A stretch of 18,291 bases of DNA from Cellulomonas sp. GTDB taxonomy: Bacteria > Actinomycetota > Actinomycetes > Actinomycetales > Cellulomonadaceae. The stretch is from assembly GCA_027451305.1 (NCBI GenBank), contig DAIDJQ010000225.1, positions 1 through 18,291 of the forward strand. Reading direction: 5' to 3'. Each line of letters begins with the position of its first letter. Position 1 is the stretch's first letter. Positions 1-6,668 of the stretch are shown one piece after another. Below the pieces are notes generated by a model. It was given only the letters and a program-made list of their open reading frames with translations. It ran no database searches and was not told where the DNA came from. The translations under genes were made by a program, and so were the position numbers.

Positions 1-147
1 TGGGTCAGCCTGGTCGTCTTCCTCGGTGCGGCCGCCTTCCTGCTGCTGAGCCGGCACCGCGACGAGCAGCCGGGAGGGCCGTCCGACGAGGGTGCCGACG
101 ACGGGCCGGCCGGAGCCGCTGACGACAGGCCGGCGGTCGCCGGCTGA
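1..147 (+). CDS. C-terminal tail of an unidentified membrane protein (partial)
   Basis: Frame 1 is open from the left edge to a TGA at 145-147, giving 48 residues; the start lies outside the window. The visible part begins with a hydrophobic run (VSLVVFLGAAAFLLL) that fits the end of a transmembrane helix. A basic cap (SRHRDE) follows, then a hydrophilic, Asp/Gly/Ala/Pro-rich tail that is probably disordered and, by the positive-inside rule, cytoplasmic. No domain or motif allows a family to be named. Codon use is GC-rich like the neighbours. It is most likely the last transmembrane segment and tail of a polytopic or single-pass membrane protein. Confidence 0.55.
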   Translation, partial: WVSLVVFLGAAAFLLLSRHRDEQPGGPSDEGADDGPAGAADDRPAVAG

Positions 148-149
148 TC

Positions 150-183
150 GTCACCGTGCCGTCGCCCGCCTGCGGGTGGTGAC
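150..183 (+). terminator. Possible hairpin terminator after the left-edge gene
   Basis: Three bases after the stop codon, GTCACC (150-155) can pair with GGTGAC (178-183). An inner CCCG/CGGG pairing (165-168 with 173-176) closes a short loop. No T-tract follows, so this is only a candidate terminator. Confidence 0.3.
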
Positions 184-260
184 GTCCGCCTTCACCGTCC
201 GTGCACCGGCTTCTCACAGGGCGCTCTCCGCGCCGACCCCTCCCGCCTCCGGCGACGCCG

Positions 261-266
261 TAGCCT
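261..266 (+). promoter_or_regulatory. Candidate -10 element (TAGCCT) for the esterase gene
   Basis: TAGCCT matches the TANNNT -10 form seen before several genes in this window. It would place transcription start near 272, about 26 bases before the ATG at 298. No convincing -35 is visible. A GTG at 272 lies where a leaderless start would fall and opens an 11-codon reading frame (VVDDLDGHSCL) that ends at 307, overlapping the esterase start in another frame. Confidence 0.3.
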
Positions 267-297
267 GCCGCGTGGTCGACGATCTGGACGGTCACTC

Positions 298-1443
298 ATG
301 TCTTTGACGGGACTCCCGTTTCTCCTGCTGGTCCTCGCGGTCACGGTCGGCGCCCTCGTCTGGAGCGCACTCCGCGTCCCGAGCCGACGGCGCACCCTCG
401 GGACGGCGCTCACCCGCCTGGCCACCCAGCTCGGCGTCAGTGCGCTGGTGCTGCTGTCCGTGGCGGTCGCCCTGAACAACCAGAACGAGTGGTACGCGAG
501 CTGGGGCGACCTGCTCGGCACCAGCAGCGGTCCGGTGGTCCGCCAGGCCACGGGCGGCACGAGCGCGCAGGCCGCTCTGCGGGACATGCCCACCGGTCCG
601 GGCCTGGGCACGCCGGCGCCGACGGCGAGCCTGCCGCCGCTGCCGTCGCCAGGGCAGCGGGTGCAGACGTTCACGTTCACCGGCTCGAAGAGTGGCCTGA
701 CGGGCCGGGTCAAGGTCAGCCTGCCGGTGGGGTACGAGGACCCCGCGAACGCGACCAGGTCCTACCCGGTGATCGAGGCCTTCCACGGCTACCCCGGGTC
801 CCCGGACGTCTGGATGCAGGGCGTCAACCTGGTGCCGTCGCTGGATGCGCTCGCCGCGCAGCACCGGATCGACGACGTGATCGTGGTCGCGCCGCAGATC
901 GAGTTCCCAGCGGGCGCCGACACCGAGTGCGTCAACGGCGGGACCGGTCAGCCCCAGGTGGAGACGTGGCTCGCCACTGACGTCCCGCAGAAGATCGCGT
1001 CGTTGCTGCGGGTGTCCCACGACCGGACCGGCTGGGCCACGCTCGGCTTCTCCTCGGGTGGTTGGTGCGCAGCGATGACGTCGATGCTCCACCCGGACGT
1101 CTTCGGAGCCGGCGTGATCCTCGGCGGGTACTTCGCGCCCATCTTCAGCCCCACCTACGTCCCGTTCCGCGCCGGCGACGCCGCAGCGAAGCGCTACCAG
1201 CTCGTGTCGCTGGCCAGCACGTCTCCGCCGCCCGTCGCCCTGTGGATCCAGACGAGCAAGGCCGACTCGTTGTCGTACTCCAGCAGCGCCGCCCTGCTCA
1301 AGGCTGCGCACCCCCCCTTGTCCGTCCAGTCCCAGGTGGACGTCAACGCCGGGCACCGCATCAGCGTCTGGGCCGACGCGGTGCCGACGGCGTTGACCTG
1401 GCTCGGCTCGACCGTCACCGGCTTCAGCCCGACGTCGTCCTGA
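298..1443 (+). CDS. Membrane-anchored alpha/beta-hydrolase, putative esterase family
   Basis: This 381-residue protein has two N-terminal hydrophobic helices (about residues 4-25 and 45-60), a Ser/Pro/Thr/Gly-rich linker to about residue 120, then an alpha/beta-hydrolase domain likely displayed outside the membrane. The domain resembles the putative esterase family that includes esterase D and the mycobacterial antigen 85 mycolyltransferases. Seen motifs are the oxyanion-side segment AFHGYPGSPDVW (161-172), the nucleophile elbow GFSSG with Ser252, an acidic candidate at Asp323 and a His candidate at His353 in NAGHR. The ATG at 298 has a weak purine-rich site (GGACGG, 286-291) upstream. The substrate is unknown; the rest of the window gives no hint of mycolic acid metabolism, so a general cell-envelope ester hydrolase is as likely as an acyltransferase. 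The gene stands alone, followed by a hairpin. Confidence 0.82.
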   Translation: MSLTGLPFLLLVLAVTVGALVWSALRVPSRRRTLGTALTRLATQLGVSALVLLSVAVALNNQNEWYASWGDLLGTSSGPVVRQATGGTSAQAALRDMPTGPGLGTPAPTASLPPLPSPGQRVQTFTFTGSKSGLTGRVKVSLPVGYEDPANATRSYPVIEAFHGYPGSPDVWMQGVNLVPSLDALAAQHRIDDVIVVAPQIEFPAGADTECVNGGTGQPQVETWLATDVPQKIASLLRVSHDRTGWATLGFSSGGWCAAMTSMLHPDVFGAGVILGGYFAPIFSPTYVPFRAGDAAAKRYQLVSLASTSPPPVALWIQTSKADSLSYSSSAALLKAAHPPLSVQSQVDVNAGHRISVWADAVPTALTWLGSTVTGFSPTSS

Positions 1444-1464
1444 GCTGAACGCGACGGGACGAGC

Positions 1465-1495
1465 GGGGCCCGACGGCCCGCCAGGTCGGGTCCCC
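1465..1495 (+). terminator. Hairpin terminator candidate after the esterase gene
   Basis: GGGGCCCGAC (1465-1474) pairs with GTCGGGTCCCC (1485-1495) with a single bulged base and a 10-base loop. It starts 21 bases after the esterase stop codon. There is no clear T-run, which is usual for hairpins in very GC-rich actinobacteria. Confidence 0.5.
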
Positions 1496-1619
1496 TCGGC
1501 CGACCGTGCCTCGGACCGCTCAGGCGAGTCTCCGGCCTCCCGCAGCGCGTTCTCGGCGGGTCGGGAACGTCACGTCCGCCGGACGTGCGTCGTCGCCCCC
1601 GGTGACGCCCCGCGGGCGG

Positions 1620-1670
1620 GACGACAAGGGCCCCCGACCGCATGTCTGCAGGTCAGGGGCCCTTGTCGTC
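1620..1670 (-). terminator. Strong 15-bp stem-loop, terminator of the tRNA-Leu gene
   Basis: GACGACAAGGGCCCC (1620-1634) is perfectly complementary to GGGGCCCTTGTCGTC (1656-1670). Within the loop, GACC (1636-1639) and GGTC (1651-1654) extend the stem after one mismatch. It lies 14 bases beyond the 3' end of the minus-strand tRNA gene, the expected place for its terminator. It lacks a T-tract and, being symmetrical, could stop transcription from both sides. Confidence 0.7.
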
Positions 1671-1684
1671 GCTGTCTCAACGAG

Positions 1685-1768
1685 TGTCCGGAGGGGGACT
1701 TGAACCCCCACGCCCTATACGGGCACTAGCACCTCAAGCTAGCGCGTCTGCCATTCCGCCACCCGGAC
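1685..1768 (-). tRNA. tRNA-Leu(GAG)
   Basis: The minus strand folds as an 84-base class II tRNA. The acceptor stem GTCCGGG pairs with TCCGGAC (last pair G-T), with A as discriminator base. The anticodon stem CTAGC/GCTAG encloses the loop TTGAGGT, giving anticodon GAG, which reads CUC and CUU leucine codons. A long variable arm (GCCC-GTATA-GGGC) and a T arm GGGGG-TTCAAGT-CCCCC follow, as expected for tRNA-Leu. The 3' CCA is not encoded, so it must be added after transcription. No duplicated 3' end or integrase is seen nearby, so there is no sign that it serves as an integration site here. Confidence 0.95.
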
Positions 1769-1810
1769 AGGTGGACACCTCGAGCGCTGTCACGCCCGGG
1801 TGCGGCGGTA

Positions 1811-1816
1811 AAGATA
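1811..1816 (-). promoter_or_regulatory. Candidate -10 element (TATCTT) for tRNA-Leu
   Basis: On the minus strand TATCTT lies 42 bases before the tRNA 5' end, in a small AT-rich island in otherwise GC-rich DNA. No good -35 is visible 16-18 bases upstream. The same island read on the plus strand (TAAAGAT) could also serve the AI-2E family gene at 1912. Confidence 0.3.
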
Positions 1817-1901
1817 GCACGGAGCGCCTGCCGCCCCCGCATTCGCGCGGCGGTGCAGACTGACGGCAGCGCACGGGTGGACGGGTGCTCCGGCGGCGCG
1901 T

Positions 1902-1907
1902 GGAGGG
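1902..1907 (+). promoter_or_regulatory. Ribosome binding site deciding the ATG start at 1912
   Basis: GGAGGG lies four bases before the ATG at 1912 and favours that start over an in-frame GTG at 1885, which has no comparable site. Confidence 0.6.
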
Positions 1908-1911
1908 GGTC

Positions 1912-3159
1912 ATGGCGGACAGCACCGGCACGGGCGACAGAGGGTCGCACATCCCGCCGTCCCAGGTCAGCCCCGTGGCCCGGCGGGTGGCCGGCGGTCG
2001 GCACAACCCGCAGGTCGCCGGCGACGACGAGACCGCGCCGCGGTGGCTGCGGAAGGCAGCGGGGGCGTCATGGCGGCTCCTGGTGCTGGTGGCCGCGATC
2101 GCGCTGGTGTTCTTCGCCACCTCGAAGATCCAGCTGGTGTTCATCGCCGTGTTCCTGGCGTTCGTGTTCACCGCCGTGCTGCGACCGCTGGTCGGCTGGA
2201 TGAGCCGGGCGGTGCCGCGCGGGCTCGCGACGGCACTCTCCCTGCTGCTGGGCATCCTCGTGTTCGTCGGGATGCTCACCTACGTGGTCTACTCCGTCGC
2301 CAACCAGTGGCAGCAGCTGTCGAAGCAGTTCGGCACCGGCATCCAGCAGATCATCAACTTCCTGCAGAGCGGGCGGCTGCCGTTCAGGGTGACCAACGCG
2401 CAGACCACCGGATGGATCGACCAGGGCGTCAAGTGGGTGCAGGAGCACGCCGGCCAGCTCGCCGGGCAGGCGGCCGCGAGCGCCACCTCGGTGGTGGAGG
2501 TGTTCACCGCCCTCGCACTGGCCATCTTCTGCGCGATCTTCTTCCTGGCTCGCGGCGAGGACATGTGGACCTGGTTCCTCAACCAGCTCCCCTCGCGGAT
2601 GCGGGAGACGTGGCAGACCGCCGGTGGTGCCGGCTGGTACACGTTCTCCGGATACACCCGCGGCACGGTGATCATCGCCCTGGTGGACGGGCTCCTTGCG
2701 TTCGTCCTGCTGACGGTGATCCGGGTGCCGCTGGCCGCACCTCTGGCGGTGCTGGTGCTGGTCGGCGCGTTCATCCCCCTGATCGGAGCGCCCACGGCGA
2801 TGGTGGTCGCGATGATCGTCGCGCTCGCGGCCCTCGGGCCGATCCAGGCCGGTTTCGTGGGCCTGGGCATCGCGGGCATCGGGCAGTTCGAGGGGCACGT
2901 GCTCCAGCCCCTCGTGATGGGCAAGCAGGTGTCGCTGCACCCGGTGGCCGTGGCGTTGGCGGTGGCCACGGGCACGCTCTCGGCCGGGATCCTCGGGGCG
3001 GTGATCGCCGTGCCGCTGGTCGCGGTGAGCTGGGCCGTGTTCAGCCGGCTGCGCACGATGGACCCGCCGATGGTCGACGAGGAGGAGCCGGAAGCCGATG
3101 CGGACCCGGTGGCGCAGGTGCCGCACGTCGAGGACGACTCGGTGATCAAGGAGCCGTAG
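1912..3159 (+). CDS. AI-2E family (PerM-like) membrane permease
   Basis: This is a 415-residue polytopic membrane protein of the AI-2E/PerM family. A hydrophilic N-terminus (1-52) is followed by paired helices at about 54-90 and 103-130, a soluble amphipathic region (about 131-190), then further helices at about 193-213, 252-272, 275-307, 309-325 and 343-375. Family hallmarks are FIPLIGAP (287-294) and the GQFEGHVLQPLVMG segment (324-337) leading into the last helices. The C-terminal 40 residues are acidic and probably disordered. Family members include the quorum-signal exporter TqsA and Na+/H+ antiporter-like proteins; the substrate cannot be assigned from sequence. The gene converges on dnaE2 with only 26 bases between stop codons and no terminator there. 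Confidence 0.9.
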   Translation: MADSTGTGDRGSHIPPSQVSPVARRVAGGRHNPQVAGDDETAPRWLRKAAGASWRLLVLVAAIALVFFATSKIQLVFIAVFLAFVFTAVLRPLVGWMSRAVPRGLATALSLLLGILVFVGMLTYVVYSVANQWQQLSKQFGTGIQQIINFLQSGRLPFRVTNAQTTGWIDQGVKWVQEHAGQLAGQAAASATSVVEVFTALALAIFCAIFFLARGEDMWTWFLNQLPSRMRETWQTAGGAGWYTFSGYTRGTVIIALVDGLLAFVLLTVIRVPLAAPLAVLVLVGAFIPLIGAPTAMVVAMIVALAALGPIQAGFVGLGIAGIGQFEGHVLQPLVMGKQVSLHPVAVALAVATGTLSAGILGAVIAVPLVAVSWAVFSRLRTMDPPMVDEEEPEADADPVAQVPHVEDDSVIKEP

Positions 3160-3185
3160 CCGCCGCGCCTGCCGCCGGACCCCGG

Positions 3186-6100
3186 TCAGCGGAAGTCCCG
3201 TGAGGCGGTGCGCACGCGCAGCGACAACGGGCTCAGGTGCTCGGCAACGAGGTTGGTCGCCTCGTCGGCACGCTCGAGCCGACCGCGCACGACGAGGGCC
3301 TTCGACGTCCTGGCCGCGCGCCGGAACCGCTGCCACAGCCCCGCCGAGCAGATGACGTTGAGCAGGCCCGTCTCGTCCTCCAGCGACAGGAACGTCACCC
3401 CACCTGCGGTGCCGGGCCGCTGCCGGTGCGTGACCACCCCGGCGACGGCCACCCGGCCGGTCGGCACGGGGTCCCGGTAGACCTGCTCCACCCGCAGCAC
3501 CCCGGCGGCGTCGAGCCCGTCCCGGACGAACTGCGTCGGGTAGGAGTCCACCGACACCCCGGTGGCCCACACGTCGGCCGTGGCCACCTCGACCGCCTCC
3601 AGACCCGGCAGCGTCGGGGCCGTCACGCCCACGCTCACGCCCGGCAAGGTGTCCGGGCTCTCCTGGGCGAGCGCGCCGGCTGCCCACAGCCCCTCACGCC
3701 GGGTGACCCCCAGGCACTCGAGGGCGCCCGCGGTGGCCAGCGCCTCGAGCTGAGCGGTGCTCAGTCGTACCCGGCGAACCAGGTCGCGCAGGTCGGCGAA
3801 CGGACCGTGCGCCGACCGTTCGGCGACCAGCCCCTCGGCAACGTCGGTGCCGACCGACCGCACGGCGGCCAGGCCGAGGCGGACCGCCAGCGACCGGTCG
3901 GCGCCGGTGCGCGCGCCGACGGGCACCATCGCGTCGGTGCCGCTCGGCCGGGGCACCAGCGGCGGTTCCCCACCGGGCGGCGTCGGTCCGCACCGTTCCA
4001 CCCGGGCCAGCGCTGCCGAGGCCTGCACGTCCGGGCGCAGCACCTGCAGGCCGTGCCGACGCGCGTCCGCGACCAGGCTCTGCGGAGAGTAGAAGCCCAT
4101 GGGCTGCGCGGCCAGCAGCCCCGCGTAGAACGCGGCCGGGTGGTACATCTTCAGCCACGCGCTGGCGTACACCAGGAACGCGAACGAGTACGCGTGCGAC
4201 TCGGGGAACCCGAAGTCGGCGAAGGCCTTGAGCTTGTCGAAGATCTGCTCCCCGGTGTCCCGGTCGATGCCGTGCTCGGCCATCCCGTCCAGCAGCCGGG
4301 CGTGCAGCGCCTCCATCCGCTCCATCGACCGCTTGGACCCCATGGCCCGGCGCAGCTGGTCCGCCTCCGCGGCGCTGAACCCGGCGGCGTCGATCGCCAT
4401 CTGCATCAGCTGCTCCTGGAACAGCGGCACCCCGAGCGTCTTGGCCAGCGCCGGCTCGAGCAGCGGGTGCAGGCAGTCGATCTTCTGCCGACCGCGGGCC
4501 CGTTCGATGTACGGGTGGACCGACCCACCCTGGATGGGCCCCGGCCGGATCAGCGCGACCTCCACGACGATGTCGTAGAAGTTCTTCGGCGCCAGCCGGG
4601 GCAGCGTGGCCATCTGCGCCCGGGACTCCACCTGGAACACCCCGACGGTGTCCGCCGCGGACAGCAGGCGGTACACGCCCGGGTCCTCGTGCGGCAGGCC
4701 GTGCAGGCCCAGCTCGATCCCCTCATGCTCGCGCACCTGCGTGAACGCCATCCGCAGGGCGGTGAGCATGCCGAGGCCGAGCAGGTCGAACTTCACCAGG
4801 CCCGCGTCCGCACAGTCCTCCTTGTCCCACTGCAGCACGGTGCGGCCCTCCATCCGGGCCCACTCCACCGGGCACACCTCGATCACCGGCCGGTCGCACA
4901 TCACCATCCCGCCGGAGTGGATGCCCAGGTGCCGCGGCAGCCGCAGGAACCGCTCCGCGAGGTCGATCACCTGGTCGGGGATCTCCTCCAGCTCAGCGGC
5001 CGACGGCGGCCGGTGAGCTGGCACCACGTCGTGGCCGTCGGCGGTCACCGTGCCCGGAGCAGCCTCCGCCGCCACGGGACCGGACCGGGACAGGGTCCAC
5101 CACGGGCTGGGCGGCTGCGGACCGCGCAGGCTGCCCCAGCGTTCGATCGACGTGCTCCACGCGTCCTGCTGACCGACGTCGTAACCCAGCGCACGCGCCG
5201 CGTCCCGCACCGCCGAGCGGGGTCGGTAGGAGATGACGTTGGCCACCTGCGCGGCGTGCGTGCGTCCGTGCACGGAGTAGACGTGCTGGATCACCTCCTC
5301 GCGGCGCGCCGACTCGATGTCCACGTCGATGTCCGGCGGGCCGTCCCGCTCGGGGGCCAGGAACCGCTCGAACAGCAGCCCGTGCCGCACCGCGTCCACG
5401 GCGGTGACCCGCAGCGCGTAGCAGACCGCCGAGTTCGCCGCCGACCCACGACCCTGCGCCAGGATCCCGTTGCGTCGGCAGAAGTCGACCAGCTCGTAGA
5501 CGACGAGGAAGTACCCGGGAAAGCCGAGGTCCTCGATCACCCGCAGCTCGTGCTCGAGCTGGGCGTACGCACCGGGGACCCGTTCGGCCTCAGGCTGTCC
5601 GTACAGCTCCGCGGCACCCTGGCGCACCAGCTCGCGCAGCCAGCTCGCCTCGGTGTGCCCGGCCGGCACGGGGAACGGCGGCAGGTTGGGCGCCACGAGC
5701 GACAGGTCGAACGCGCACTCGGCGGCCAGCGCCGCCGCCGCCGGCACCGCGGCGGGGTGCCGACGGTGCAGCACCGCCATCTCCGCCGCGGAACGCAGGT
5801 GCGCGCTCGGCGCACCTGGCAGCCAACCGTCCAGGTCGTCCAGCGACGAGCGCGCCCGCACCGCCGCCAGCGCGGCGGCCAGGTCGGCATCCCGTGGGGT
5901 GGCGTAGTGCACCCCGCCGGTGGCGACCAGCGGCAGGCCGGCGTCCGCGGCGAGCGCTGCCAGCGCATCGGCCCGGTCGCCGTCGTACGCGTCGTGGGCC
6001 GCCGTGACCTCGACCGCCACGTTGTCCCGGCCGAACAGCGCCACCAGCCGGTCCAGCTCGGCGCGGGCGGCCGCCGGCCCCCCGGGTGCCACACCGGTCA

Positions 6101-6668
6101 CCCCGGACGGGTCTCCCCCGGCCAGCGCGCGCCGCACCGCGCCCTTGCGACAGCCGGTCAGCACCAGCCACTGCCCGTTCGCCACGGCCGCGAGCTCCTC
6201 GAGGCGGTGGTCCGCCGCACCCTTGACGCCCGTGCGCAGGTGCGCCTCGGCGATCGCCCTGGACAGCGCCCGGTAGCCGTCCGGACCTCGGGCGAGCACC
6301 ACGAGGTGCGACGAGCGCGGGTCCGGCACACCGGTCGGCGGGTCCAGCACCGGCCGGCCCGGCGTGGCACGGGTGCGCTCGTGCGGATGACGGCGACCGT
6401 CCGGCGCAGGCAGGTGCAGCTCGGCCCCGAACACGGTCGGCAGGCCCACCGCCCGTGCCGCCTGCGAGAACCGCACCACGCCGTACAGGCCGTCGTGGTC
6501 GGTGACGGCGAGCGCCGTCAGCCCCAGCCGGGCTGCCTCCGCCGCCAGCTCCTCCGGCTGGCTTGCACCGTCCAGGAAGCTGAACGCCGAGTGCGCGTGC
6601 AGCTCGGCGTACTCCGGAGTCGGTACCCGGGCTGCCCGACCCGGTCCACCGCGCCGCCGCTCAGTCAT
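3186..6668 (-). CDS. dnaE2: Error-prone DNA polymerase DnaE2 (ImuC)
   Basis: This 1160-residue C-family polymerase does the DNA synthesis in the SOS mutasome, extending across lesions together with ImuA and ImuB. An N-terminal PHP domain carries ELHAHSAFSFLDG (22-34) and TDHDG (56-60). The polymerase core has GRGSAANS (406-413), the metal-binding PPDIDVD (444-450, with Asp448 and Asp450) and KFDLLGLG (626-633, third catalytic Asp628). IHSGGMVM (583-590) and the GQQDAW segment (499-504) are typical of DnaE2. An OB-fold occupies about 1070-1140. The chosen ATG at 6668 overlaps the imuB stop by eight bases and follows GAGG at a good distance; an in-frame start 27 bases upstream lacks these supports. 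A Pro/Ala/Ser-rich stretch at about 515-557 looks like an insertion relative to typical DnaE2. DnaE2 is the last gene of the operon. Confidence 0.96.
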   Translation of the reverse strand: MTERRRGGPGRAARVPTPEYAELHAHSAFSFLDGASQPEELAAEAARLGLTALAVTDHDGLYGVVRFSQAARAVGLPTVFGAELHLPAPDGRRHPHERTRATPGRPVLDPPTGVPDPRSSHLVVLARGPDGYRALSRAIAEAHLRTGVKGAADHRLEELAAVANGQWLVLTGCRKGAVRRALAGGDPSGVTGVAPGGPAAARAELDRLVALFGRDNVAVEVTAAHDAYDGDRADALAALAADAGLPLVATGGVHYATPRDADLAAALAAVRARSSLDDLDGWLPGAPSAHLRSAAEMAVLHRRHPAAVPAAAALAAECAFDLSLVAPNLPPFPVPAGHTEASWLRELVRQGAAELYGQPEAERVPGAYAQLEHELRVIEDLGFPGYFLVVYELVDFCRRNGILAQGRGSAANSAVCYALRVTAVDAVRHGLLFERFLAPERDGPPDIDVDIESARREEVIQHVYSVHGRTHAAQVANVISYRPRSAVRDAARALGYDVGQQDAWSTSIERWGSLRGPQPPSPWWTLSRSGPVAAEAAPGTVTADGHDVVPAHRPPSAAELEEIPDQVIDLAERFLRLPRHLGIHSGGMVMCDRPVIEVCPVEWARMEGRTVLQWDKEDCADAGLVKFDLLGLGMLTALRMAFTQVREHEGIELGLHGLPHEDPGVYRLLSAADTVGVFQVESRAQMATLPRLAPKNFYDIVVEVALIRPGPIQGGSVHPYIERARGRQKIDCLHPLLEPALAKTLGVPLFQEQLMQMAIDAAGFSAAEADQLRRAMGSKRSMERMEALHARLLDGMAEHGIDRDTGEQIFDKLKAFADFGFPESHAYSFAFLVYASAWLKMYHPAAFYAGLLAAQPMGFYSPQSLVADARRHGLQVLRPDVQASAALARVERCGPTPPGGEPPLVPRPSGTDAMVPVGARTGADRSLAVRLGLAAVRSVGTDVAEGLVAERSAHGPFADLRDLVRRVRLSTAQLEALATAGALECLGVTRREGLWAAGALAQESPDTLPGVSVGVTAPTLPGLEAVEVATADVWATGVSVDSYPTQFVRDGLDAAGVLRVEQVYRDPVPTGRVAVAGVVTHRQRPGTAGGVTFLSLEDETGLLNVICSAGLWQRFRRAARTSKALVVRGRLERADEATNLVAEHLSPLSLRVRTASRDFR

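Noticed and set aside
292..1356. A 354-codon frame on the minus strand opposite the esterase
   Set aside because: There are no motifs and its composition is that of an antisense shadow; the plus strand has the hydrolase nucleophile motif.
1506..1703. A 65-codon plus-strand frame before the AI-2E family gene
   Set aside because: It runs across the strong hairpin and into the tRNA gene, so coding is implausible.
1685..1768. tRNA-Leu as a mobile-element integration site
   Set aside because: No integrase and no repeated tRNA 3' end were seen in the window; the flanking genes look chromosomal.
2068..3687. A 539-codon frame on the minus strand opposite the AI-2E family gene
   Set aside because: Its composition is Arg/His/Gly-rich and lacks motifs; the plus strand carries a well-formed membrane protein.
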